From Miltoncostaea sp963823515 (lineage in GTDB: Bacteria > Actinomycetota > Thermoleophilia > Miltoncostaeales > Miltoncostaeaceae), in the NCBI GenBank assembly GCA_963823515.1, contig CAWGMB010000019.1, positions 372,001 to 436,000 on the forward strand: a stretch of DNA of 64,000 nt. Direction: 5' to 3'. Every line of letters begins with the position of its first letter. Within the stretch, counting starts at the first letter, position 1. Shown piece by piece: positions 47,705 through 56,424 of the stretch. The notes under the pieces are model-generated. The model was not told the origin of the DNA and ran no database searches. It was given only the letters and a program-made list of their open reading frames with translations. Both the position numbers and the translations under genes were made by a program.

Positions 47705-49456
47705 ATGCTCAACACCCACCTGTACCGGACCGCATGGCTCGTGGCCGGCGTCGCCCTGGTCGTGGCGCTGCTCACGCTGCAGACCCCGGACCGCGGAGGC
47801 GAGCCGCTGCTGCCCTCCGCGATCGACGGACAGGGGACCCTCGAGCTCGCGAGCCAGCTGCGCTCCATCGCCCCGGAGCGCGACGCCGGATCGGCCCCCG
47901 ACCTCCAGGCCGCCAGATTCGTGCGCGACCAGCTCGCACAGGTGCCGGGGGCGGCGGCGCCGGGCCGCCAGAAACGCCGCGTCCAGGTGCAGGACTTCCA
48001 GGCGCTGCGCGACGGGGAGCCGGTCCAGCTGCGCAACGTCTACCTGGTGGTGCCCGGTGCCCCCGACGGCAGGGTGCCGGGCGGGATCCTGGTGGTCGCC
48101 CCGCGCGACACCCCGTCCGGCGTCCGCGGAGGGGAGAGCTCCACCGCAATCCTCGTGCAGCTCGCCCGTCAGTCGGCGACGACGCGGCACCAGCGGCCCC
48201 ACCTCTTCGTCTCGACCGACGGGAGCACCCTGGGCAACGCCGGCCTGCGCTGGTTCCTGAAGCGCTTCTCGGCCTTCCCGCTCTCGGCCGTCGTCGCCAT
48301 CGACGCCCCCGGCGAGGCCGACGGTGACCGGATATCGATATGGACCGCGGGGCGCGCCGACCGCCAGGCGCTCGGCCTCGGCGAGATCGCCGGCCGGTCG
48401 GTGGAGCGCGTCGGCGGGCGGCCGGACGGCGCCCCGGGCCTCACGGGCCAGCTCCTGCGCCTCGGCGTGCCTCAGACCTTCGGGGAGCAGGGCGCCGCGA
48501 TCGCGGCCGGACTGCCGGCGGTGACGCTCTCCGGTCGCTCCGAGTCGTCGCTGCGTGACGTTCGCCCAGCCACGGCTGAGCGCCTCGAGCTCGCCGCCAA
48601 CGCGGCCGGGGACCTCCTCGGGGCCCTCGACGCCACCCCGGCCATCCCCGCCGCCGACGGAAGCCTGCGCTTCGCCGGCAAGCTGCTGCGGCCCACCATC
48701 GCGCGCTTCGCGCTGCTGCTGGTGATGCTCCCCGTCCTGGTGCTCGCGCTCGACATCGTCGCCCGTCAGCGCCGCGCCCGGGTGCCGTTGCGCGACGGGC
48801 TGCAGGCGGTGGGCCTGCGGGCCGTCCCGATCGCCGTCGCCGTCGCTGCGGCGCACCTGCTCTCCCTCGGCGGGCTCCTGCCCGGGACGGCCGCGGGCGA
48901 GCCGCCGCTCGCGGCCGACACCCGCTTCGGCGCGCTCGCCGGGCTCGCGATCGCCCTCGCGGGTGGCGCGGGCTTCCTGGCCTGGCGCGCCACGCGACGC
49001 CCGGCGCGGCGCATCCGCACCTCGCGCGCCGCCGAGGGCAGCGCCGCGCTCGGGGCGCTCGCCGTCCTCCTGGTGATCCTCTGGGTCGTCAGCCCCTACT
49101 CCCTGGTGCTCGCGGTGCCCGTCGCGCATGCGGGCCTGCTGGCCATGGGCGCCCGCCGGCCGTGGCACCTGCCCGCGCTCGCGGCGCTGGCGCTCCTGCC
49201 GCTCCTCGCGCTGGTACTCCACGTGGCGGGCATCCTCAACTCCAACGCCCTCTTCGCGGTCTGGTACCTCATCGCGACGACGGTGAACGGGTCGCGGGGC
49301 TCCCTCGGGGTGATCATCGCGGTGCTGGTCACGGCCTGCATCTGGTCGATCTGCGCGCTGGTGGCCGAGCAGGCGGCCAAGGGGGGCATCGCGTTCGGCG
49401 CGCCGCGTGGGAGCCGGCCGCGCCGCCGGCTCCCGCCGCCCCGGCTGCGCGGCTGA
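47705..49456 (+). CDS. membrane protein with degenerate M28 peptidase-like domain
   Basis: A 583-residue protein. A signal-anchor helix (about residues 8-25) precedes an external domain of about 290 residues with the M28 aminopeptidase layout: LRNVYLVVPGAPDG, ILVVAPRDTPSGVRGGESST, LFVSTDGSTLGNAGLRWFL, SAVVAIDAPGEADG. The residues expected as zinc ligands (His and Asp of HxDS/DDNASG, the Glu-Glu pair) are replaced by Arg, Gly/Glu and Ser/Thr; only the final Asp of IDAPG is kept. The C-terminal ~270 residues hold about seven membrane segments. It is therefore probably not a peptidase and may bind or transport. ATG 47705 is divergent from the GT20 gene. Function unknown. Confidence 0.7.
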   Translation: MLNTHLYRTAWLVAGVALVVALLTLQTPDRGGEPLLPSAIDGQGTLELASQLRSIAPERDAGSAPDLQAARFVRDQLAQVPGAAAPGRQKRRVQVQDFQALRDGEPVQLRNVYLVVPGAPDGRVPGGILVVAPRDTPSGVRGGESSTAILVQLARQSATTRHQRPHLFVSTDGSTLGNAGLRWFLKRFSAFPLSAVVAIDAPGEADGDRISIWTAGRADRQALGLGEIAGRSVERVGGRPDGAPGLTGQLLRLGVPQTFGEQGAAIAAGLPAVTLSGRSESSLRDVRPATAERLELAANAAGDLLGALDATPAIPAADGSLRFAGKLLRPTIARFALLLVMLPVLVLALDIVARQRRARVPLRDGLQAVGLRAVPIAVAVAAAHLLSLGGLLPGTAAGEPPLAADTRFGALAGLAIALAGGAGFLAWRATRRPARRIRTSRAAEGSAALGALAVLLVILWVVSPYSLVLAVPVAHAGLLAMGARRPWHLPALAALALLPLLALVLHVAGILNSNALFAVWYLIATTVNGSRGSLGVIIAVLVTACIWSICALVAEQAAKGGIAFGAPRGSRPRRRLPPPRLRG

Positions 49457-49520
49457 CGTGCCGGCCACCGCCCCGGCCGCGCGCCGGGGTGGCGCCGGGG
49501 CGCTGGTAGCATCGCCCCCG

Positions 49521-50471
49521 GTGGCTGCACGCCTTGCATTCGTCTCGGTCGTCATCCCGGTCTACAACGAGCTCGAGTCGGTGCGCCCCCTCTCGGAGGA
49601 GCTCCTTCAGGTTCTCCGTGGTCTGGGACGAGAGGTCGAGATCCTCTTCGTCGATGACGGCTCGACCGACGGGACGACGGACATCCTGGCTGAGCTCGCC
49701 GCCGAGGAGCCCGAGATCGCCGTGGTGCGCCTGCGGCGCAACTTCGGCAAGGCCGCCGCGCTGATGGCCGGCTTCCGCGAGGCCCGGGGCGACGCCATCG
49801 TCACCATCGACGGCGACCTGCAGGACGACCCCGGCGAGATCCCGCGCCTGCTCGAGGAGCTCGAGGGCGGCGCCGACCTCGTGAGCGGCTGGAAGCGCGA
49901 CCGCCGGGACCCCTGGAGCCGCCGCGCGGCGTCGGCCGTGTTCAACGGGGTCACCTCCCGCATGTCCGGCCTCGGCCTGCACGACCTGAACTGCGGCTTC
50001 AAGGCCTACCGGGCCGAGGTGGTCCGCTCGCTGGCGCTGACCGGCGACCAGTACCGCTACATCCCGGTGCTCGCGTCGGCCGAGGGCTTCACCGTGGAGG
50101 AGATCGCGGTCAACCACCGCCCCCGCAAGTACGGCAGGAGCAAGTACGGGCTGGAGCGGTACGCGCGCGGTTTCCTCGACCTGCTGACGATCCTGTTCAT
50201 CGGGCGCTTCCGCCAGCGGCCGATGCACCTGTTCGGCGGCATCGGGATGGTCTTCATCGCGCTCGGCGTGATCATGTGCGCCTACCTCTCGGTGCTGCGG
50301 CTCTCGGGCGAGGCCATCGGCGCCCGGCCCCTGCTGCTCCTCGGCGTGCTGCTGATCGTGGTCGGCGTCCAGCTCTTCACCATCGGCCTGGTCAGCGAGA
50401 TGATCCAGCGCTACCACCTGCGCCCCCAGGACGAGGAAGCGCGCTCACGCGTGGAGCGCGTACTCCGCTGA
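49521..50471 (+). CDS. GT2 polyprenyl-phosphate glycosyltransferase (DPM1/GtrB-like)
   Basis: A 316-residue GT2 enzyme. The catalytic domain has FVSVVIPVYNELESVRPLSE, the DDGSTDGT nucleotide motif, TIDGDLQDDP and LNCGFKAYRAEVV. The C-terminal part holds two membrane segments (HLFGGIGMVFIALGVIMCAY and LLLGVLLIVVGVQLFTIGLV). Such enzymes load a sugar onto polyprenyl phosphate on the inner face, providing donors for GT-C enzymes outside the membrane; several GT-C-like proteins are encoded downstream. GTG 49521 is chosen at the start of similarity. Confidence 0.92.
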   Translation: MAARLAFVSVVIPVYNELESVRPLSEELLQVLRGLGREVEILFVDDGSTDGTTDILAELAAEEPEIAVVRLRRNFGKAAALMAGFREARGDAIVTIDGDLQDDPGEIPRLLEELEGGADLVSGWKRDRRDPWSRRAASAVFNGVTSRMSGLGLHDLNCGFKAYRAEVVRSLALTGDQYRYIPVLASAEGFTVEEIAVNHRPRKYGRSKYGLERYARGFLDLLTILFIGRFRQRPMHLFGGIGMVFIALGVIMCAYLSVLRLSGEAIGARPLLLLGVLLIVVGVQLFTIGLVSEMIQRYHLRPQDEEARSRVERVLR

Positions 50472-50493
50472 GCCCGACCCCCGGGAGGCCCAC

Positions 50494-51603
50494 ATGCGGG
50501 TGATGTGGCTGGGGACCTACGACCGGGCCTACCCGCGGACCCGGGTGCTGATCGCGGGCCTGCGTGAGCACGGCGTCGAGGTGGTCGAGCACCACCGTCC
50601 GGTGTGGGAGCGGCGCCGCGACAAGACCCGCGGCCTTCGGCCGCTGCCGCTGGCCGCCTCCGCGCTCCGCTTCGCCGGAGCGTGGGGCGAGCTGGCCCTG
50701 GTCGGCGCCCGGGAGCGCCCGGTGGACGCCGTCGTCGCCGGCTACCTGGCCCAGCCCGACGCCCTGCCGGCCTGGTGCGTCGCGCGGGCCCGCGGGGTGC
50801 CGCTGGTCGTGGACATGATGATCTCGCTCGCCGACACGCTGGGAGGCGACCGCGCCATGGCCGGCCGTGCCGCGGCGGCCACCCTGGCCGGCATCGACCG
50901 CGTGAGCATGCGGCTCGCCGACCTGGTGCTGGCCGACACCGCCGCGGGCGCCGACTGGCTCGCCCATCGCTTCGGCGTGCCGCGTGAGCGGATCGCCGTC
51001 GTTCCCGTGGGCGCCGAGCCCGAGCGCTTTCCGCGGGCGCCCGAGCCCGCCCCCCCGCCCCACGCGCTCTTCTACGGCAAGCTGGCACCCCTGCACGGCG
51101 TGGCCGCGGTGCTGGAGGCCGCCCGCGCACCGGGTGTGCCCCCGGTGCGCCTGATCGGCGACGGGCAACTCGGGTCCTGGCTCGAAGCCGAGCTCCGGCG
51201 CGACCGCCCGCCCGGCCTCACCTGGGAGCGGTGGGTCCCCTACGAGTCGCTCGGGGCCGAGGTGGCCGCCGCCGCCGTCTGCCTCGGCGTCTTCGGCACC
51301 AGCGACAAGGCGGCGCGGGTCGTGCCCAACAAGGTCTGGCAGGCGATGGCCGCCGGCCGGCCGGTCGTCACGGCGGACACGCCGGGCATCCGGGAGGTGC
51401 TGCAGGACGGCGTCACCGCCCTGCTCGTGCCTCCGGGCGACGCCCCGGCGCTGGCCGCCGCGCTCTCGCGCCTGGGCGCCGACCAGGCCCTGCGGGCCCG
51501 TCTCGGCTCGGCCGCGCACGAGGTCTACCTGCGCCGTGGCGCCCCGGCCGCCGCCGGCTCCGCGCTGCTCCACGCGCTGACCCCCCTAATCTCCACGCGA
51601 TGA
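50494..51603 (+). CDS. GT4-type glycosyltransferase
   Basis: A 369-residue GT-B protein starting MRVMWLGTYDRAYPRTRVLI. The C-terminal half has VVPVGAEPERF, ALFYGKLAPLHGVAAVLEA, VPNKVWQAMAAGRPVVTADT and GVTALLVPPGD, typical GT4 donor-site features. The N-terminal half is divergent. It follows the GT2 gene by 22 bases and overlaps the next methyltransferase (ATGA), so the cluster is one transcription unit. Confidence 0.85.
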   Translation: MRVMWLGTYDRAYPRTRVLIAGLREHGVEVVEHHRPVWERRRDKTRGLRPLPLAASALRFAGAWGELALVGARERPVDAVVAGYLAQPDALPAWCVARARGVPLVVDMMISLADTLGGDRAMAGRAAAATLAGIDRVSMRLADLVLADTAAGADWLAHRFGVPRERIAVVPVGAEPERFPRAPEPAPPPHALFYGKLAPLHGVAAVLEAARAPGVPPVRLIGDGQLGSWLEAELRRDRPPGLTWERWVPYESLGAEVAAAAVCLGVFGTSDKAARVVPNKVWQAMAAGRPVVTADTPGIREVLQDGVTALLVPPGDAPALAAALSRLGADQALRARLGSAAHEVYLRRGAPAAAGSALLHALTPLISTR

Positions 51604-52364
51604 GCACCACCGAGACCCACGACTGGGGTGCGACCCCCGAGCTCTACGGTCCGCGCCACGACTATCGCGAGGCGCTGGTCATGCGCCGGCTGCTGCCGGC
51701 GCTGCCGGGGCCCGAGGTGCTGAACGCCGGCGCGGGCGCGGGCAGCCTCACGCTGAAGATGATCGACGCGGGCCTGCGGGTCACCTCCACCGACTACAGC
51801 CCGGAGCTCTGCGAGTGGACCCGCCGAGCGCTGCGCGAGCGCGGGATCGAGGACGCCAACCCGGTGATCGCCGCCGACCTCCAGATGATCGACCTGCCCG
51901 AGGCGGCCTTCGACGCCGCGGTCTGCGCGGAGGTGCTCGAGCATCTCGACGACGACGACGCCGCGCTCGGGCGAATCGCGCACGCCCTGCGCCCGGGCGG
52001 TCTGCTGCTGGTCACCGTGCCCGCCGGCCCCTACCGCTACGACTGGACCGACCGTTGGGCCGGCCACGTGCGCCGCTACACCCTCGAGGGGTTGCGCGAC
52101 CGCATCGCCCAGGCCGGCTTCGCCGACGTCCAGGTGCAGGGCTGGGGCTTCCCGCTCACCGGCCTCTACCACCGCCAGGTCTACCGCCGGGCGCTCAAGC
52201 GCCGTCTGACCGCGGGAGGCGGCGCCGCCGTCGGCGGGGCCCCGCCGAAGCTCGTCTCGCGGATCGTGCGTGCCGCGCTCGAGGTCGACTCGGCCTTCGT
52301 CGGCCGGCGGCCGGGCTACCACGGCCTGCTTGCCACCGCGCGGCGGCGTGCCGAACCCGGCTGA
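51600..52364 (+). CDS. class I SAM-dependent methyltransferase
   Basis: A 254-residue methyltransferase with motif I VLNAGAGAGSLTLKMIDAGL, acidic motif STDYSPELCEWTRRAL and post-motif AVCAEVLEHLDDDDAALGRI. The segment WTDRWAGHVRRYTLEGLRDR is frequent in methyltransferases of glycan and lipid clusters. ATG 51600 overlaps the GT4 stop. Substrate not known; probably a sugar or lipid intermediate of this cluster. Confidence 0.82.
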   Translation: MSTTETHDWGATPELYGPRHDYREALVMRRLLPALPGPEVLNAGAGAGSLTLKMIDAGLRVTSTDYSPELCEWTRRALRERGIEDANPVIAADLQMIDLPEAAFDAAVCAEVLEHLDDDDAALGRIAHALRPGGLLLVTVPAGPYRYDWTDRWAGHVRRYTLEGLRDRIAQAGFADVQVQGWGFPLTGLYHRQVYRRALKRRLTAGGGAAVGGAPPKLVSRIVRAALEVDSAFVGRRPGYHGLLATARRRAEPG

Positions 52365-53283
52365 CGCGACGGTCGAGGCTCCGGCCCCCGCGAACCCCTG
52401 GCGCCGCCGCGGCGGCTTCATCGCGGGGGTGCTCGTTCTGGGCTTCCTCGCCTGGGCGCTCATCGACGGCTGGTCGTCGGTGGCCGAGTACGACTGGAAC
52501 GTCAGCGTCGGCGTGCTCGCCCTCGGCTGCCTCGTGCTGTTCGCCTTCTACCTGGCGAGCGGCCTCGGCTACGTGGGGATCATCGACCGCCTCCACTCCC
52601 CGGGGCCGCCCGCGCGGGTGATGCTGTCGATCTGGGCCCGATCGCTGCTCGGCCGCTACGTGCCGGGCAACGTCCTCATGGTCCTGGGGCGGGTGGTTCT
52701 GAGCTACGAGCGCGGCGTGCCCCGCCGCACCACGCTGGCGGCGACGGTCTACGAGCAGGTGCTCACCCTGGGGGTCGCGGCGGCCGGCGCGGTGGTCTTC
52801 GTCGCCGCCTACGACGGCGGTGGGGCGCGGATCTGGCTGCTGGCCCTGGTGCCCCTCGGCCTGATCGGGCTGCACCCGCGCATCTTCGGCCCGCTGTCAA
52901 CGTACGCCCTGCGACTCGCCAAGCGCGAGCCGCTCCCCCGGTTGATCCCCACCGCGCCGCTCGCGGCGCTGCTGGCCTGGTACGTCTTCACGGCGGGGCT
53001 CCTGGGCGCGGGCATCTGGCTGCTGGTGCGCTCGGCGGCGGGCCCCGAGGTCGGCGACCCGTGGTTCGTCGGACTGGCCTTCCTCCTCTCCTTCGCCGTC
53101 TCGATGCTGGCCTTCATCTTCCCGTCGGGCCTCGGCGTGCGCGAGGGGGCGTTCGCGCTCGCGCTCGCGCAGAACGTCCCCGGCAGCGTCGCCGTGGCCC
53201 TGTCGGTCGGGACCCGCGTTATGCTCACGATGGTCGAGCTGGCCTTCATCGCGCTCGCCGCCTTCGCGGGACGCGAACGGTGA
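52348..53283 (+). CDS. lysylphosphatidylglycerol synthase TM-region (AglD-like) membrane protein
   Basis: A 311-residue polytopic protein with about eight membrane segments, of the lysylphosphatidylglycerol synthetase TM-region/UPF0104 family. The characteristic motif FPSGLGVREGAFALALAQ is near the C-terminus, and SLLGRYVPGNVLMVLGRVVL in the middle. Relatives occur beside polyprenyl-phosphate GT2 genes and have been proposed as flippases or glycosyltransferase partners. GTG 52348 overlaps the methyltransferase by 17 bases; its stop overlaps the next gene (GTGA). Confidence 0.8.
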   Translation: MPNPADATVEAPAPANPWRRRGGFIAGVLVLGFLAWALIDGWSSVAEYDWNVSVGVLALGCLVLFAFYLASGLGYVGIIDRLHSPGPPARVMLSIWARSLLGRYVPGNVLMVLGRVVLSYERGVPRRTTLAATVYEQVLTLGVAAAGAVVFVAAYDGGGARIWLLALVPLGLIGLHPRIFGPLSTYALRLAKREPLPRLIPTAPLAALLAWYVFTAGLLGAGIWLLVRSAAGPEVGDPWFVGLAFLLSFAVSMLAFIFPSGLGVREGAFALALAQNVPGSVAVALSVGTRVMLTMVELAFIALAAFAGRER

Positions 53284-54803
53284 GCTCGGCGCCGCCGGTG
53301 CCGCGGGCCCGGCCCCGCGCGTCCTGGACGCGTCGCCGGGTGCCCCGGCCGGCGCTGGCGGTCTGCGTGATGGCCGCCGTCTACGCCGTGGTCTTCTCGT
53401 TTCTTTCCGTCGCCCGTCATCGCGCGTTCTGGACCGGGCGCTTCGACGTGGGGAACATGGTTCAGGCGGTCTGGAGCACCGCCCATGGGCGGCCGCTCGA
53501 GACGACTGACGTCACAGGGGTCCAGTTCACCCGCCTCGGCGCCCACGTGGACCCGATCCTCGCCATCTTCACCCCGCTCGCGTGGACGCCGTTCCTGGCC
53601 GAGGGCCTGCTCGTCGCACAGGCGGTGATCGTGGCCACCGGGGCGTTGCCCGCCTTCTGGCTCGGCCGACGCTGGCTCGGCGACGACCGCCTCGCGATCG
53701 CCGCCGCGGCGGTCTACCTGCTCTATCCGCCGCTCCAGTGGACGACGCTGACCGAGTTCCACCCGGTCACGCTCGCCGCGCCGCTGCTGATGTTCTGCAT
53801 CTGGGCCGCCGAAGAGCGCCGCTACCTCGCGCTCACGGTGGCGGCGTCGCTCGCCGCCCTCACCAAGGAGGAGGTCGGCCTCGCGCTGACGATGCTCGGC
53901 GTGTGGATGGTGGTCCGCGGCATCGGGCGCCGCTTCGGGATCTTCCTCGCCGCCGCCTCGCTGGCCTGGACGAGCTTCGCCGTCCTCTTCGTCATCCCGC
54001 GCTACAACGCCGGGCAGGGCTCGCAGTTCATCGACCGCTACGGGTCGCTGGGGAGCGACGGCCACGGGGTCGCCCTCACGCTCCTCACGCGCCCCTGGGA
54101 TGCCGTGCAGCTGGTCGGCTCATACGACCGCCTGAGCTACCTCGCCGCGCTGCTGCTACCGCTCCTCCTCCTCCCCCTCGCCGCCCCGTTGCTCCTGGCG
54201 GGCGCCCTCCCGGAGGTGCTGATCAACGTCCTCGCCGACTGGTTCCCGCAGTACTCGATCCGGTTCCAGTACGTGGCGGTGATCGTTCCCTTCGCCGTCG
54301 CCGCCTCGATCCTCGGGCTCGGGCGCCTGCGCCGGGCGGGCCGCCCGGCGCCACTCGTGCGCCTGCTGGCCGAGCCCCGCCGCGTGGCCGCCGTGTGGGT
54401 CGGCGCGGTCGCGATCTCGGGCGTGTATCTCGGGCCGCTGCCATGGTGGAGCGCGGTGCCGGTCGTGGGATCCAGCGCGCGGGTCGAGCAGTACCGGGTG
54501 ACCGACCACTCCCGGGCGATGGCCCGCGCGGTCGCCCTGGTGCCCGGGGACGTGCCGGTCTCGGCGGACAACCTCCTCGCGGGCCACCTTTCCGAGCGCG
54601 AGCGTATCTACACCTTCCCGGTGATCGCCGACGCGCGCTGGGTGCTCGTCGATCGCCGCCGTCCCTATCTGGCCGATCGGCTCTCCCCCGAGGGGCACGT
54701 CCTGCGCGTGCGGCAGCTGCGCGCCCGGCCCGACATGCGCCTCGTGTTCGACGAGGACGGCGTGATGGTCTTCCGCAGGGTTCGCCCCCGGGTGGCCGCG
54801 TGA
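53280..54803 (+). CDS. DUF2079 membrane protein
   Basis: A 507-residue polytopic protein of the DUF2079 family. After a basic N-terminus come FDVGNMVQAVWSTAHGRPLE and GAHVDPILAIFTPLAW, which match the family's GT-C-like layout with an acidic residue in the first external loop. About nine to ten membrane segments are followed by an external C-terminal domain of about 120 residues (VPVSADNLLAGHLSERERIY, WVLVDRRRPYLADRL). A glycosyltransferase acting on polyprenyl-phosphate sugars is plausible but unproven. GTG 53280 overlaps the previous stop; the end overlaps the next gene. Confidence 0.78.
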   Translation: MSSAPPVPRARPRASWTRRRVPRPALAVCVMAAVYAVVFSFLSVARHRAFWTGRFDVGNMVQAVWSTAHGRPLETTDVTGVQFTRLGAHVDPILAIFTPLAWTPFLAEGLLVAQAVIVATGALPAFWLGRRWLGDDRLAIAAAAVYLLYPPLQWTTLTEFHPVTLAAPLLMFCIWAAEERRYLALTVAASLAALTKEEVGLALTMLGVWMVVRGIGRRFGIFLAAASLAWTSFAVLFVIPRYNAGQGSQFIDRYGSLGSDGHGVALTLLTRPWDAVQLVGSYDRLSYLAALLLPLLLLPLAAPLLLAGALPEVLINVLADWFPQYSIRFQYVAVIVPFAVAASILGLGRLRRAGRPAPLVRLLAEPRRVAAVWVGAVAISGVYLGPLPWWSAVPVVGSSARVEQYRVTDHSRAMARAVALVPGDVPVSADNLLAGHLSERERIYTFPVIADARWVLVDRRRPYLADRLSPEGHVLRVRQLRARPDMRLVFDEDGVMVFRRVRPRVAA

Positions 54804-55249
54804 TCGCCCGGACGACGGGCGCCGCCCTGCTCCTGCTGGGCGCGGCCCTCGCCGTGCTGCCCGCCTTCCCGTGGTTCACCGCCCCGCCGCGCGCGACGCC
54901 CACCGGGGGCAGCGGCTTCTCCGGCGCCGGCCAGCTGTGGCTGCTGCCGGTCCTCGGGGCGCTGGTCGTGCTCGCCGGCGCCGGCCTGCTCGCGTGCCGG
55001 CCCGGCGCCTGCCGGCGGGCCGCGGCCTGGGCGGGGCCGCTGGCGCTGGTGGCGGCGCTCGTCGCCCTGGGCTTCGCGGTCTGGGCCGGCGCCGACCCGC
55101 CGGTGACGCTCCAGGTGACGGTGGACGGGGTGACCGAGCCCGCCCCCGCTCCGGTCGACCTCGCGGCGGCGGCGATCGTCGCGCCGGTCGCGGCCGGGCT
55201 CGCCGCCCTGATCGGCGCGGGGGCGGCCTGGGCCGGCCGGCGCCGGTGA
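54800..55249 (+). CDS. small polytopic membrane protein, unknown
   Basis: A 149-residue protein with about four hydrophobic segments (TTGAALLLLGAALAVLPAFP, LWLLPVLGALVVLAGAGLLA, GPLALVAALVALGFAVWAGA, IVAPVAAGLAALIGAGAAWA). No family was recognised. GTG start and stop each overlap the neighbouring membrane-protein genes by four bases, so it is translated with them and is probably a partner subunit of one of the GT-C-like proteins. Confidence 0.65.
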   Translation: MIARTTGAALLLLGAALAVLPAFPWFTAPPRATPTGGSGFSGAGQLWLLPVLGALVVLAGAGLLACRPGACRRAAAWAGPLALVAALVALGFAVWAGADPPVTLQVTVDGVTEPAPAPVDLAAAAIVAPVAAGLAALIGAGAAWAGRRR

Positions 55250-56424
55250 GCACCACGACGTCCGCCCCGGCGCCGCCGCGAACGCCGGCCGGGTGGCGGG
55301 TGCCGGTCGTGGCCTGGGCGGTCTCGCGCCTCGTGATCCTGGTCGCGGCCCTCGCGGCGAGCGCCGCCTTCGGGGTGCCCACCCGCGGCGTGGACCCGGC
55401 GGTGCCGGCCTGGATCGACCAGATCGGGGGTTGGGACACCACCTGGTACCTCGACGTCGCCCGCAACGGCTACGCGCACGACGCCGGCCAGGTCGGGGAG
55501 GTCTTCACGAACCTCGCCTTCTTCCCCCTCATGCCCGGGCTCATGGCCCTCTTCCTGTCGATCGGGATCAACCCGTTCCTCGGCGCCCTGGTCGTCTCGA
55601 ACGTCGCCTTCCTGGGGGCCCTCGCCGGGTTGCACCGGCTGACGACCGTCCGGATGGGCGAGGCCGCGGCCGACCGGGCCACCTGGGTACTCGCGCTCGC
55701 GCCGCCGGCCCTCTACTGCTCGCTCGCCTACACGGAGGGCGTCGCCGTTCTCTGCGCGGTCGCGGCGGCGTACTGCGCGGTGCGCGAGCGCTTCGCCCTG
55801 GCCGGCCTGATCGCGGCGGTCGCCGCGCTCACCCGCCCCACCGGTGTCCTCGTCGCGCTTCTGGTGGGGCTGCTCGCCCTCTACGCCCCGGGCGCGCCCG
55901 GCCCGCGCCTGCGGCGCGCCGCCCTCGGGGTGCTGCCGAGCGTCGTCGCGGTCGCGGCATTCCTCGGCTGGATGGCCGTGGCGCGCGGGTCGGCCTTCCT
56001 GCCCCTCGACGCCCAGCGCGCCTGGGACCGCGGCCAGCTCGGCGTCGGCCTCATCACCGCGGCCCCCGGTGAGATCGCCGCCGGATGGAGGCTGGCGGTG
56101 GAGGGCCGGTTCACGGCCGCGTGGCACGCCACGGCGCGCGACCTCGCATTCCTCGCCGCCTACGTCTGGCTCCTGGTGCGGCTCTGGCGCGCCCAGGGGG
56201 GGCTGCGCTCCCCCTGGGTCGTCTACTGCCTGGCGGTGATCGCCGTGCCGCTGTCGAGCGGCACGATCACCTCGATGGCCCGCTTCGGGCTCCTGGCGTT
56301 CCCGCTCGCCTGGCCGTTCGCGGACTGGCTGGCGGAGGACCGCCGCCGCGTCCCGTGGGCCGCCGGGACGGCCGTGGCGCTGACGCTGCTGATGGTGGCC
56401 CAACTCACGATGCGCTCGCCGTAG
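55246..56424 (+). CDS. GT-C mannosyltransferase-like membrane protein (PIG-V type)
   Basis: A 392-residue polytopic protein. The N-terminal external loop reads IDQIGGWDTTWYLDVARNGY followed by NLAFFPLMPGLMALF, the DxxWY pattern of PIG-V/GPI-mannosyltransferase-2-like proteins. PPALYCSLAYTEGVAVLCAV and ALTRPTGVLVALLVGLLALY are further family features, and about nine membrane segments are expected. It likely transfers a sugar from a polyprenyl-phosphate donor made by the GT2 enzyme. GTG 55246 overlaps the preceding stop. Its last 20 bases overlap the 3' end of the convergent EEP-family gene. Confidence 0.82.
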   Translation: MSTTTSAPAPPRTPAGWRVPVVAWAVSRLVILVAALAASAAFGVPTRGVDPAVPAWIDQIGGWDTTWYLDVARNGYAHDAGQVGEVFTNLAFFPLMPGLMALFLSIGINPFLGALVVSNVAFLGALAGLHRLTTVRMGEAAADRATWVLALAPPALYCSLAYTEGVAVLCAVAAAYCAVRERFALAGLIAAVAALTRPTGVLVALLVGLLALYAPGAPGPRLRRAALGVLPSVVAVAAFLGWMAVARGSAFLPLDAQRAWDRGQLGVGLITAAPGEIAAGWRLAVEGRFTAAWHATARDLAFLAAYVWLLVRLWRAQGGLRSPWVVYCLAVIAVPLSSGTITSMARFGLLAFPLAWPFADWLAEDRRRVPWAAGTAVALTLLMVAQLTMRSP

